Assembly: GCF_000802235.1 (NCBI RefSeq)
Contig: NZ_JTDL01000145.1
Location: forward strand, 1-64,000
Source of the DNA: Sinomonas humi
GTDB lineage: Bacteria > Actinomycetota > Actinomycetes > Actinomycetales > Micrococcaceae
Direction of reading: 5' to 3'
DNA: 64,000 nt
The notes beneath the pieces are model-generated. The model saw only the letters and a list, made by a program, of their open reading frames with translations, was not told where the DNA came from and did no database searches. Shown piece after piece: positions 17,329-25,741 of this stretch (its first letter is position 1; the number at the start of each line of letters is the position of its first letter). Made by a program: the position numbers and the translations under genes.

Positions 17329-19514
17329 ACGAGTCCTTCCGTCAGCGCTTCGGTCGCCGCCGCTGCCTTCGCCGGGTCGTCGAACCAGTACTCCTCGAGG
17401 GTGGGAACGATCTCGGTGTCCACGACCCCGCGGAACCAGTCTGGGAAGGAAGCCACCCGCTCCTCCGCCGGTGGCGTCACGAAGCTGTGGCCGAGGCGGA
17501 ACTCGCCGCCGAGCGCTGGGTCCTCTGCGATGCGCTCGTTGAGCGCTTGGAAGCGGGTGCGGACCAGCTCGAGGTGCTCGGGAGCCACATTGTGCCGGTT
17601 CGACATCCACTCCTGCCACGCCTCGTTGACGTTCGGCTCAAGGGAGACGAAGGCGAAGCGCCGGCGGAACGCCAGGTCCATGATGGCGAGTGAACGGTCG
17701 GCCAGGTTCATCGTTCCGATGATGTACAGATTGCTCGGCACGTGCACCGATTCCGAACCCGACCGAGGGTACGCGAGCTGGAGCGACTCGCGGGGCGAGC
17801 GCTTCCCTGCCTCGATGAGGGTCAGGAGCTCGCCGAAGACCTGCACGGGGTTCCCGCGGTTGATCTCCTCGATGAGCATGACATGAGGCACGTCGGGGTT
17901 CGCGTTGGCGCGCTCGACCATCTCGAGGAAGGGGCCATCCACAAGGGTGAGCTTGCCGTCCGAGCCGGGGCGCCAGCCACGGACGAAATCCTCGTAGCTC
18001 GAGTTGGGATGGAACTGGGTTGCCCGGAGGGCGGACTTATTGTCCTTGGTGCCTATGAGCGCGTATGCGAGCCGCCGCGCAAGCCATGTCTTGCCGGTGC
18101 CCGGGGGGCCTTGGAGGATGAGGTTCTTCTTGGACCGCCAGCGAGCGAGGTACCCGTTGAGCGCCGGCTCCGGGATGAAGCAGCCGTCGGTCACGATGTC
18201 GTGCACCGTGTAACTCGCCTGCGGGGAGACGGGCGTGGGATCGTCGTCGTCCTCGACCTCGGGCGCCTCGGCCGTCTCAGCGTGGGCGCCGCGGCCGTCG
18301 CGCTCGAGGTAGGCCGTCCACGAGAGCTCGGGGAACGAATGAACTGCGAACTGCGGATCTTCGAACTTGGACGCGAGCGTGTCGAGGAGCTGCACGTACG
18401 CGATGCCGTCGGCCGCGAAGAAGTCCTGATCGAGCATGAGCTCGGTCTTGAGGTACTGGCGCGAGCGGCCGTCGAGCGGAACGAAATTCCAGGGCCGGAT
18501 CCAGAACAGCCCCATGGTGAGCTTCGTGCCCACGCGGTAGATGTCCCGGGCCCGGCTGTAGGCGTCGGCGAAGCGGAGACGCTCGTGGTCCTCGCTCGAG
18601 TCTGCCGCCGCGAGTGCGCCTTCGAAGACGTCCCAGAGGGTGTCGATGTCGTCCTTATGCCGGGTTGCAGCAGTGGGAAAGAACCACGAGTTCTGATTGT
18701 TGAGCAGTGGGATGCCGTCAAAGCTCGTGGGTGCGGGTGTCTGCACCCCGAGGAGTTGGGCCCACCCCGCCGCGATCTCGGTGCGCTTCTCAGGCGTCGC
18801 GCCTCGGTTGAAGGTGCCCATGACAGTGAAGGGGCAGATGTCGCGGAGCGGCATGGGATTGTCGCGGCGGTCGCGGTCGACGAGGAAGCCGAGTTCCTCG
18901 TGCTTCTCCTGCATGTCCTTGAGATGAGCGAGGAGCTCGGGGCGGCGGCTGCGGTAGGCGAGCAGCGCCGTCGCCACCTCCTCGTAGAACGCCGTCCAGG
19001 CGAAGCGCTGCTCGGGCTTCGGATCCGCGTCTGCGAAGCGCTTGGCCCAGGCCGGATCGTTGCGGAACCTCTCCACGTCCTGGGGTTCCTTCCAGAACGC
19101 GAAGCGGATCAGCGCCTCGCGCATCCAGTGACTTGGGGTGACCTTCCAGATGGTGTGGCGGCCGGTGTAGAAATACCACTCGCGCGGCTTCTTGAGGCGC
19201 GTCCAGTCCACCTCAACGCGTCGGCCGTCGCCTGGATTCGCCGTCACGACGCCGATTGCCTTGATGCTCAGGACCGGTACTGCATGGCCGCGGGGGTCGA
19301 ACGGCAGCCCGTCCTTCCGGACATAGGTGGACTTGATGGCGATCTGATCGCCAGCCTTCATGGACTTGACGGTCTCGAGGTAGCGGTCTTCGAAGCCGTT
19401 CTCCCAGATGCCCTCGGCCAGGAACCGATCGGTCTGGTCCTGGGGTTCCCGGTCCGAGTAGTACGAGCCGACGAACCAGTACTGGCCTTCGGGCACGCTC
19501 GCGTCCGCCATCAT
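17325..19514 (-). CDS. mcrB: McrB-like AAA+ GTPase subunit of a type IV restriction system
   Basis: The 729-residue protein has an N-terminal reader-like region (YWFVGSYYSDREPQDQTDRF, then GDQIAIKSTYVRKDGLPFDPRG), possibly an EVE/PUA-type modified-base pocket. A helical middle region follows. The C-terminal AAA+ domain has Walker A LQGPPGTGKTWLARRLA (~residue 470), Walker B MLIEEINRGNPVQVFGE (~550) and GTMNLADRSLAIMDLAFRRRF (~605), the McrB signature where GTP specificity resides. It forms hexamers that translocate DNA and activate McrC. The N-terminal domain differs from E. coli McrB, so the recognised modification may be other than 5-methylcytosine. Confidence 0.93.
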   Translation of the reverse strand: MMADASVPEGQYWFVGSYYSDREPQDQTDRFLAEGIWENGFEDRYLETVKSMKAGDQIAIKSTYVRKDGLPFDPRGHAVPVLSIKAIGVVTANPGDGRRVEVDWTRLKKPREWYFYTGRHTIWKVTPSHWMREALIRFAFWKEPQDVERFRNDPAWAKRFADADPKPEQRFAWTAFYEEVATALLAYRSRRPELLAHLKDMQEKHEELGFLVDRDRRDNPMPLRDICPFTVMGTFNRGATPEKRTEIAAGWAQLLGVQTPAPTSFDGIPLLNNQNSWFFPTAATRHKDDIDTLWDVFEGALAAADSSEDHERLRFADAYSRARDIYRVGTKLTMGLFWIRPWNFVPLDGRSRQYLKTELMLDQDFFAADGIAYVQLLDTLASKFEDPQFAVHSFPELSWTAYLERDGRGAHAETAEAPEVEDDDDPTPVSPQASYTVHDIVTDGCFIPEPALNGYLARWRSKKNLILQGPPGTGKTWLARRLAYALIGTKDNKSALRATQFHPNSSYEDFVRGWRPGSDGKLTLVDGPFLEMVERANANPDVPHVMLIEEINRGNPVQVFGELLTLIEAGKRSPRESLQLAYPRSGSESVHVPSNLYIIGTMNLADRSLAIMDLAFRRRFAFVSLEPNVNEAWQEWMSNRHNVAPEHLELVRTRFQALNERIAEDPALGGEFRLGHSFVTPPAEERVASFPDWFRGVVDTEIVPTLEEYWFDDPAKAAAATEALTEGLV

Positions 19515-19633
19515 TCCTGCTCTCTGCGCCGTGTGCTAGGGGTGGGCACCCCCAGAATTAGATCACGGGAAGATGACGTAGCGGCTAACGGGAGAGTAGT
19601 CCAGCGGACCGGCACCCAAGTGTCAGAGAAGGA

Positions 19634-19993
19634 TCATTTCTGGGACAGTTTGGCTTCGATATCCGCCACTCTGAGCGAGATGATCTCGCGGAGCACTTCG
19701 TCCGGGACGGGGTGAGCGGCCGAGAACCGCAGGGTTCCCGTCGCCCAGTCGAAGCCCTCGAGCTTGTCAGCGATTCTGGGGAACACCTGCCCGCTGAAAG
19801 GGTAGATCGCGAGGTGCTTCTTGGTCTCGAGAGTGCTGAGAAACGCCTTGCCGTGGACCATGAGCGCGGGCATCGCGTAGCTGGTCCCCTCGGTCGCTTC
19901 AGGAACGACCTCCCGAGCGATCGCGACGACGTGCTCGAGCGCCTCGCGGTTCGGCCCGGACAAGGTCGCAAGATAGTCCGTCACGGTTCCCAT
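19634..19993 (-). CDS. DUF1801 (YdhG-like) small protein
   Basis: The 119-residue protein starts at the ATG at 19993. Segments ATEGTSYAMPALMVHGKAFLSTLETKKHLAIYPFSGQVF and FSAAHPVPDEVLREIISLRV (location cues) match the DUF1801/YdhG fold, a beta-alpha domain sometimes annotated as iron chaperone-like. The biochemical role is not established. It lies between mcrB and a dehydrogenase gene with no evident operon partner; a further upstream TTG start cannot be excluded. Confidence 0.8.
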   Translation of the reverse strand: MGTVTDYLATLSGPNREALEHVVAIAREVVPEATEGTSYAMPALMVHGKAFLSTLETKKHLAIYPFSGQVFPRIADKLEGFDWATGTLRFSAAHPVPDEVLREIISLRVADIEAKLSQK

Positions 19994-20030
19994 GAGCCAA
20001 TGATGAGCACCTTCGGGCCAGAAGCAACCC

Positions 20031-21410
20031 TCAGCCGAACACTTTGCCCGGATTGAGAATGTTCGCAGGGTCGAAGACTGCCTTGATCTGCCGCTGAAGC
20101 TCATACTGCGTCGGGCCGAGTTCATCTGCGAGCCAGGCCCGCTTGAGCACTCCTATCCCATGTTCGCCCGTGAGCGTGCCGCCGAGCTCGAGAGCATAGG
20201 TGAAGAGCTCTCCCGCCGCTACCCAGACCTGCTCTGGAACCGTCTCGCCTTGGAACACGAAAGTGGGGTGGAGATTGCCGTCTCCCGCGTGGCAGGCGGT
20301 CGGTATGACGAGCCCGTATCGCTCCTCGAGTTCTCGGATCTTGGCGAACGCCTCGCTCAAGCGATCCCGCGGCACGGCGATGTCTTCGACGAGTACATGA
20401 CCCAGCGTCTCCATCGCGGGGAAGGCCTGGCGTCGGAGGTCGACGAGGCGCTGCGACTCGGTGGGGTCGGCTGTTGCCTCGGCCCTGCCGCCGGCCGCAC
20501 GGATCGAGTCGCTGATGAGTTGCGCCGTCGTCATTGCGCCGTCGCCGTCGCACTGGATCAGCAGGTACGCATCGCCCTGACCCACCAAGTCTTCCCCGAT
20601 GAACCGGCTGACGCACTCGAGTGTACGGCGGTCCATGAGCTCCATGATTGCTGGGACATGGCCATTCCTCGTCACCTCGGACGCTGCCGCTGCGGCGGAT
20701 TCGATCGAATCGAAGAAGGCCCCGATCGTCACGATCTCGCCCCGCACGAGAGGGCGCAGTTTGAGCGTGCATTCGACGATGACGCCGAGGGTGCCCTCGG
20801 AACCGATCATGAGTGCGCACAGGTCGTATCCGGTGACTCCCTTGACGGTCCGGTGGCCGACGGAGATGAGGCGCCCGTCAGCGAGCACGACCTTCAGCGC
20901 GAGGACCGCCTCACGCGTCACGCCGTATTTCGCGCACAGCAGCCCGCCGGCGTTCATCGCGATGTTTCCGCCGACCGTGGAGATGTCCTTGCTCGCGGGG
21001 TCCGGCGCCCACCAAAGTCCGCGTGACGCGAGCGCATGGTTGAGTTCCCCGTTGAGGATTCCCGGCTGAACGACGGCAAGCCAGTTCTCCTCGGAGACCT
21101 CGAGGACTTGGTCCATATCCCGCATCGAGAGCGCGATTTCGCCCGGTCCTGCGATCGCCCCGCCTGCCAACCCGGTCCCGGCGCCACGTGTCACGATCGG
21201 GGTCCCGGACGACGACGCTATCCGGCACACCGCCTGCACGTCGTCGACGCTGCGCGGATAGACGACAGCGAGCGGAACCCCTGGGGACCTGTGACCGGAC
21301 CGGTCCGAGGTGTAGGTCAGGAGATGTTCCGCGTCGGTTTCCACCCGTCCGGGCAACGCGGCCCGCAAGTCCTCGACGACGTGAAGTGGCTTAGTCACGG
21401 CGGTTGTCAC
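20031..21410 (-). CDS. FAD-linked oxidase, GlcD/D-lactate dehydrogenase type
   Basis: The 459-residue protein starts at the GTG at 21410, preceded by AAGGAG. It has the PCMH FAD-binding domain (VTRGAGTGLAGGAI; DPASKDISTVGGNIAMNAGG; VTGYDLCALMIGSEGTLGVI) and the FAD-oxidase C-terminal domain ending CHAGDGNLHPTF and GGTLTGEHGIG, where His residues bind metal and substrate. The family oxidises glycolate, D-lactate or D-2-hydroxyglutarate and passes electrons to quinone or flavoprotein partners. No glcE/glcF partner gene is adjacent, which points to a stand-alone D-2-hydroxyacid dehydrogenase. The exact substrate is undetermined. Confidence 0.9.
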   Translation of the reverse strand: MTTAVTKPLHVVEDLRAALPGRVETDAEHLLTYTSDRSGHRSPGVPLAVVYPRSVDDVQAVCRIASSSGTPIVTRGAGTGLAGGAIAGPGEIALSMRDMDQVLEVSEENWLAVVQPGILNGELNHALASRGLWWAPDPASKDISTVGGNIAMNAGGLLCAKYGVTREAVLALKVVLADGRLISVGHRTVKGVTGYDLCALMIGSEGTLGVIVECTLKLRPLVRGEIVTIGAFFDSIESAAAAASEVTRNGHVPAIMELMDRRTLECVSRFIGEDLVGQGDAYLLIQCDGDGAMTTAQLISDSIRAAGGRAEATADPTESQRLVDLRRQAFPAMETLGHVLVEDIAVPRDRLSEAFAKIRELEERYGLVIPTACHAGDGNLHPTFVFQGETVPEQVWVAAGELFTYALELGGTLTGEHGIGVLKRAWLADELGPTQYELQRQIKAVFDPANILNPGKVFG

Positions 21411-21444
21411 GGACGCTTGGTCTCCTTCATGGCGAGGGTGGGTT

Positions 21445-22002
21445 TCATGGCCGGAGGCGATAGTGAAGGTGGGCGAAGCCGCTCGCAAACCTGCCTGCGT
21501 GGAGGAGCTCCAAGTCCACACGAAAGTCCGGCATTGCGGCCGTTCCCCCGCCGACGGACACGGGCGCAGGGAACAGATGCACCTCGTCGATGAGACCCGC
21601 GGCGAACGCCGGAGCGGCCAGAGTGGCGCCGCCGAGAACTAAGTCGGTCTCGGCCGTTTCCTTGAGCTCTCGGACCGCAGCAGGGTCGAAGCGCCTCTCG
21701 ATCCGGGTGCGGGCCGTGTCCACCTCTGACAGCGTCCCAGAGAAGACGACCTTGTCCGCCGCCCGCCATAGCTGTGAGAAATCGGCTACTGCGGGGGAAC
21801 CCTCGGCCGCGAACTTCGGGTCTTCCCACACCTTCATGACCTCGAACATGCGGCGCCCGTACAGATAGGTGCCCACCGGCCGGAGGAGGTCGTTGACGAA
21901 GGCGTGCAGTTCTTCGTCGGGGACGGCCCAGCCGAATTCAGCGTCGCGGTCGGCGATGTAGCCGTCTACCGACGTGATTGCGGAGTAGATGAGCTTGGCC
22001 AT
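21445..22002 (-). CDS. dihydrofolate reductase-like (RibD C-terminal domain) protein
   Basis: The 185-residue protein opens with the typical MAKLIYSAITSVDGYIADRDAEFGW and has YLYGRRMFEVMKVWED and the NADPH-binding LVLGGATLAAPAFAAGLIDEV. This family resembles DHFR/RibD reductases, but most members have no known substrate and are not the essential folate enzyme. It lies 35 bp upstream of the GlcD-like gene on the same strand and 30 bp downstream of an NAD(P)-binding protein gene, so the three may be co-transcribed. Confidence 0.88.
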   Translation of the reverse strand: MAKLIYSAITSVDGYIADRDAEFGWAVPDEELHAFVNDLLRPVGTYLYGRRMFEVMKVWEDPKFAAEGSPAVADFSQLWRAADKVVFSGTLSEVDTARTRIERRFDPAAVRELKETAETDLVLGGATLAAPAFAAGLIDEVHLFPAPVSVGGGTAAMPDFRVDLELLHAGRFASGFAHLHYRLRP

Positions 22003-22032
22003 GGCCTCCTCCTTGAGGGCAGCGTCGGTGAT

Positions 22033-22683
22033 TCAGAGGGATTTGAGGGCGTCGGTGATGAGCGTTTCGCCCTGGTTGAAGCCGATGAATTTGCCGACGG
22101 TATTCGGCATCTCGAGGACCGCTGCGACGACCGCCGCCACATCGTCTCGACTCACGTTGCCGGGGCCCGTGTGATCAGCGAGCTCAATCCTGCCTGTGCC
22201 CGGGCTGAGCGTGAGGGTGCTCGGTGCGACGATGGTCCATTCGAGCGAAGTGCCTCGGAGGTACTCGTCGGCGGCAGCCTTGGCCTCGGCATAGGGGAAG
22301 AAGGCGTGGTCGGGGGAGACCCCGTGATCCTTCCGCGCCCCAAGGTAGGAGACCATGACGTAGCGACGCACACCCGCGTTCGCTGCAGCGTCCATCGAGC
22401 GGATGGCTGCGTCGCGGTCCACGGCGTAGGTGCGCGCAGGGCTTCCACCGCCCGCGCCCGCGGACCACACGATCGCGTCGTGGCCGTGGAGCAGCTCAGC
22501 CAGTCGCTCGGTGTCGAGCTGCTCGACATCGGCGACGACCGGGTGCGCACCGGCCGCGGTGACATCCGTGGTCTGCTCGCGACTGCGGATCACCGCGCTC
22601 ACGAAGTCCCCTCGTCCGGCGAGCAGTGGTTCGAGCCTCAGCGCCACCTTCCCGTGCCCTCCGATGACGGCAATCCGTGCCAT
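22033..22683 (-). CDS. NAD(P)-binding SDR-like protein (NmrA/YwnB type)
   Basis: The 216-residue protein starts RIAVIGGHGKVALRLEPLL, a Rossmann GxxGxxG-like motif. It carries the SDR-a5/NAD(P)H-binding features VWSAGAGGGSPARTYAVDRDAAI, RRYVMVSYLGARKD and PYAEAKAAADEYLRGTSLEWTIVAP. Such proteins are NADPH-dependent reductases or redox sensors; the substrate is unknown. The ATG at 22683 is well placed and the length is normal for the family. Confidence 0.85.
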   Translation of the reverse strand: MARIAVIGGHGKVALRLEPLLAGRGDFVSAVIRSREQTTDVTAAGAHPVVADVEQLDTERLAELLHGHDAIVWSAGAGGGSPARTYAVDRDAAIRSMDAAANAGVRRYVMVSYLGARKDHGVSPDHAFFPYAEAKAAADEYLRGTSLEWTIVAPSTLTLSPGTGRIELADHTGPGNVSRDDVAAVVAAVLEMPNTVGKFIGFNQGETLITDALKSL

Positions 22684-22789
22684 GAACGCTCTCCTCCCGT
22701 GCCGTGTGCTCGACGACGTTCACGAGCCACGCTAGCGAGTGCGCTGTCCCGCTTCTAGAGGTGCAGAAGCCGTGTCTCGCCCGATCCGC

Positions 22790-22892
22790 TGCGCTCCGGC
22801 CCGTTTGTGAGGCGCCAGGCTCGGTGTCGAGCGAGACTCGCCGCGCTCCCGACTGATTGGGAAAACACAATCGGGCGGGAGCGCGGCGCGTC
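22790..22892. repeat. ~100-bp repeat, copy A (downstream of phospholipase C gene), hairpin-forming
   Basis: The core at 22850-22883 (starting CGACTGATTGGGAAAACACA) matches 33 of 34 bases with copy B at 25172-25205; weaker similarity extends ~60 bp to the left of each core. In this copy CCGCGCTCCCG and CGGGAGCGCGG, with an inner GATTG/CAATC, form a long stem-loop immediately beyond the phospholipase stop codon, so it can serve as its terminator. Confidence 0.75.
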
Positions 22893-22898
22893 CTCCTC

Positions 22899-24959
22899 TC
22901 AGCGGCCGAGCTGAGGGTCGCTCGTGAGCGGACGGCCGTTCTCGAGACGGCCTGCGAGCACGCGCACAAGCGCCGGGTCATCAGTCGAGGTGACGGCAAG
23001 GTCGTACCACCCGCCCTGCGTTCGAATCACGACCGCCTTCGCCTGGCCCGGATTGAGGGCAACGTTCTGTGATCCGCTCCCATACGCGTCCTGAAGCGCC
23101 AGCCGGACAGCCGTCGAACCCTTGTTCTCGAGCCGGAATTGGGCATGCGCGGCATCTCCATCACGCACGACAGTGACTCGGACATCCGCAGCCGCGGTCG
23201 TGCCCGCGAATCGGCGATACCAACCGGAAGGCCCGTGCATGTGGACGTCGTAAGTGGCGCCGAGGTCCCACGTTGCGTTGAGGGATGCACCCGCCCCGAC
23301 CGTGTACGAGTACGGTCCCGTCGCGAGGAGATTCGAACGGACCTGTACGTGCGCGCCCAAGCTGCCGGCATTCGTCCAGTGCGCTGTGAGCTTTCCCGCG
23401 TTCAACGCGGCATCGACATCCAGCGCGTAACCGAGCGGGCGGGACGGGCGGACGCCCGGCTCCTGTTTTGGCATGGAGTTGATGGGAGGCGGCGTTGGAA
23501 TGTAACTCGGGTGCCTGTTCTGGTCTGTGGGCTTGTAGGACGAGGTATCGGGCATTGCCGGAACAGCGGTGCCGGTACCCGCGAAGTCGAAGGCGCTCGT
23601 GAGATCACCGCATACGGCACGGCGCCACGCTGAGATGTTGGGCGACTCGGCCCCGAAGCGTGCCTCGAGGAAGCGGATGATCGAGGTGTGGTCGAACGTC
23701 TCCGAGCAGACCCACCCGCCCAGGCTCCAGGGAGAGGCGACGATCATGGGCACGCGGACGCCGAGGCCGAAGTGGCCGGGGACGTCGCTCTTCCCGGAGA
23801 AGGTCATACGGCCGTCGTAGTACTCATCAGCCGTCGAGACCGTCGAGGCTCCCGGGATCTGCGGTGTGTTGGGGTGTGGTGGAACGGCGTGGTCGAAGAA
23901 GCCGTCGTTCTCGTCGTACATCACGAACAAGGCGGTCTTGCTCCACACCTCAGGGTTCGACGTCAGGATGTCGAGGACGTTGGCCATGTACCAAGCGCCG
24001 AAGTTCGGGGGCCAGTTGGAGTGTTCCGAGTACGCCTCGGGCGCGACGATGTACGAGACCTGGGGCAGGTTGCCCGAGGCGACGTCATTGCGGAAGATCC
24101 GGAAGAGGTCATCTCCGCTCTTCGCGGTCGTCCCTGTGCGGGCCTTGTCGTAGAGCGGGCTCCCCGGCTGCGCGTTCTGGTACTGCTTGAAGTAGAGAAG
24201 CGAGTTGTCCCCGTAGTTTCCGATGTAGGCGTTGCTCGTCCAGCCCCAGTAGCCGGCCGCATCCAGCCCGTCGCCAGCGTCCTGATAGACCTTCCAGCTC
24301 ACGCCCGCCTTCTCGAGCTGCTCTGGGTAAGTGCTCCACGAGTAGCCGACCTCCGCGTTCCACAGATCCGGCCCCCCGCCCGTCCCATCGTTGCCGTCCC
24401 AGCCCGAGAACATGAAGTAGCGGTTGGGGTCGGTCGGGCCAAGGACCGAGCAATGATAGTCATCGCAGATCGTGAAGGCGTCTGCCAGTGCGAAGTGGAA
24501 CGGGATGTCCTTGCGCTCGTAGAACGCCATGGTGGCGTTCGACTTGGCGGGGAGCCACTTGTCGTAGTTGCCGTTGTTGAAGGCCTCATGCGTGAGCTTC
24601 CATGAGTGGTCGAGGTCCTCCATGAACTGCATTCCGAGATTCGGCGCGTCCGGGTGGTAGGGGAGAACGTCGCGGGTCCCGTTGTTCTGGTGCCACACTG
24701 TCTCTCCGCTCGGGAGGAGGGCAGGGTGCGGGTCGCCGAAGCCGCGGACGCCCTTGAGGGTTCCGAAGTAGTGGTCGAAGGCGCGGTTCTCCTGCATGAA
24801 GACGACCACGTGCTCGACATCCTTGATCGAGCCGGTTGCTCGGTTCGCTGGTATCGACGCGGCGCGGGCGATGCTCTCGCCCAGCATCTCTGAGATCGCG
24901 GTGGTCGCGGCGGCGGCCGCCGAAAGGCGAAGGAAATGACGACGGTTCAAGCCAGGCAT
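22899..24959 (-). CDS. Tat-exported phospholipase C-type phosphoesterase
   Basis: The 686-residue protein starts at the ATG at 24959 with AAGGAG upstream. A twin-arginine signal (NRRHFLRLSAAAAATTA, arginines 6-7) indicates export of a folded enzyme. The phosphoesterase domain has the family motif QENRAFDHYFGT (residues ~56-66) and FVMYDENDGFFDHAVPP, VPMIVASPWSLGGWV and TFDHTSIIRFLEARFG, the metal- and phosphate-binding blocks of non-haemolytic, phosphocholine-specific phospholipase C. C-terminal beta domains (from ~residue 510) are of the DUF756 type found in the same family. It should cleave phospholipid head groups outside the cell, for phosphate gain or membrane attack. Two ~100-bp repeats flank it. 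Confidence 0.93.
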   Translation of the reverse strand: MPGLNRRHFLRLSAAAAATTAISEMLGESIARAASIPANRATGSIKDVEHVVVFMQENRAFDHYFGTLKGVRGFGDPHPALLPSGETVWHQNNGTRDVLPYHPDAPNLGMQFMEDLDHSWKLTHEAFNNGNYDKWLPAKSNATMAFYERKDIPFHFALADAFTICDDYHCSVLGPTDPNRYFMFSGWDGNDGTGGGPDLWNAEVGYSWSTYPEQLEKAGVSWKVYQDAGDGLDAAGYWGWTSNAYIGNYGDNSLLYFKQYQNAQPGSPLYDKARTGTTAKSGDDLFRIFRNDVASGNLPQVSYIVAPEAYSEHSNWPPNFGAWYMANVLDILTSNPEVWSKTALFVMYDENDGFFDHAVPPHPNTPQIPGASTVSTADEYYDGRMTFSGKSDVPGHFGLGVRVPMIVASPWSLGGWVCSETFDHTSIIRFLEARFGAESPNISAWRRAVCGDLTSAFDFAGTGTAVPAMPDTSSYKPTDQNRHPSYIPTPPPINSMPKQEPGVRPSRPLGYALDVDAALNAGKLTAHWTNAGSLGAHVQVRSNLLATGPYSYTVGAGASLNATWDLGATYDVHMHGPSGWYRRFAGTTAAADVRVTVVRDGDAAHAQFRLENKGSTAVRLALQDAYGSGSQNVALNPGQAKAVVIRTQGGWYDLAVTSTDDPALVRVLAGRLENGRPLTSDPQLGR

Positions 24960-25111
24960 ATGCAGTGCTCCTTGTGGGTTCAGTGCTGCTGTCCCCCGCG
25001 GGGAGCCTGACATGGCTAAGTGAAGGGCGGGTTGCGTTGGGTTGAAGTCCCGCGATCAGAGCGGCCAGCGGGCGTGAGAGCGGCGTGTGCTGGCTTATCG
25101 GTCCGAACCGC

Positions 25112-25210
25112 CGCGCTCCAGCCCATTTCTCATGCCCCAAGGACGGTGTCAGACGTGACACGCCGTGGCCCCGACTGATTGGGAAAACACAACCGGGCGG
25201 GAGCGGGGCA
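25112..25210. repeat. ~100-bp repeat, copy B (upstream of phospholipase C gene)
   Basis: The core at 25172-25205 matches copy A (22850-22883) in 33 of 34 bases and in the same orientation. The outer stem here is shorter (GCCCC/GGGGC). The rest of the 24960-25276 spacer shows nothing coding. Confidence 0.75.
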
Positions 25211-25276
25211 GGAAGCCCGGCGCGAGCCCCGCCGACATGAGGCACAGGGGCCCGACGCGGGGCACGAAGGCAAGGC

Positions 25277-25741
25277 CTAGGCTTCGAGCCGGGCACTCTC
25301 CCACTCGTCGAGCAGCTCGGGCAGCCTGGCCATGAGGAACCGGTAGAACCTGCCCATCTCGTCGACGCGGCTACGCTCTGCCGAATCTTCGGGGAGCGCA
25401 GCCGCGGTTGTTTCCGCCAGATCAGCGAGCCGTTCGTACACGGGGTTCTGCCTCATCGACGCGATGTACCAAGCGTTCTCGGGGAGGGCGTAGCGGTCGC
25501 GCCGGCTGCCGGGCTGCGAGACACGGTGCACGAACCCGACGGTCTGGAGGTATCGGACCGCCCCGGACACGGCCGCGGGGCTGGCGCTGAGTATCTCGCC
25601 GAGCTCGGCTGCGGTCAGTGCCCCGTCGGGAGAAACGACGAGCGCCATCAGCGCGCGGGCAGGCATCTTGGGGAACCCCGCGGCCGTGAGGACGGCCGCG
25701 GAGGTCTCGGCAGAATCGGGCATCCTGGCGGGTTCGCTCAC
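25277..25741 (-). CDS. MarR/GbsR-type transcriptional regulator
   Basis: The 154-residue protein has a winged helix (ALTAAELGEILSASPAAVSGAVRYLQTVGFVHRVSQPGSRRDRYAL) and a helical C-terminal dimerisation part (SRVDEMGRFYRFLMARLPELLDEW), as in GbsR-like MarR proteins. Its GTG start overlaps the stop of the ABC permease gene (GTGA), so it is the last gene of an ABC exporter operon. It probably represses that operon until a toxic substrate binds; a perfect 16-bp palindrome upstream of the first gene (28366-28381) is a candidate operator. Confidence 0.88.
   Translation of the reverse strand: MSEPARMPDSAETSAAVLTAAGFPKMPARALMALVVSPDGALTAAELGEILSASPAAVSGAVRYLQTVGFVHRVSQPGSRRDRYALPENAWYIASMRQNPVYERLADLAETTAAALPEDSAERSRVDEMGRFYRFLMARLPELLDEWESARLEA

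Noticed and set aside
16291-19715. Long plus-strand frames opposite mcrC and mcrB
   Set aside because: The minus-strand frames carry complete McrC and McrB motifs; the opposite frames have none.
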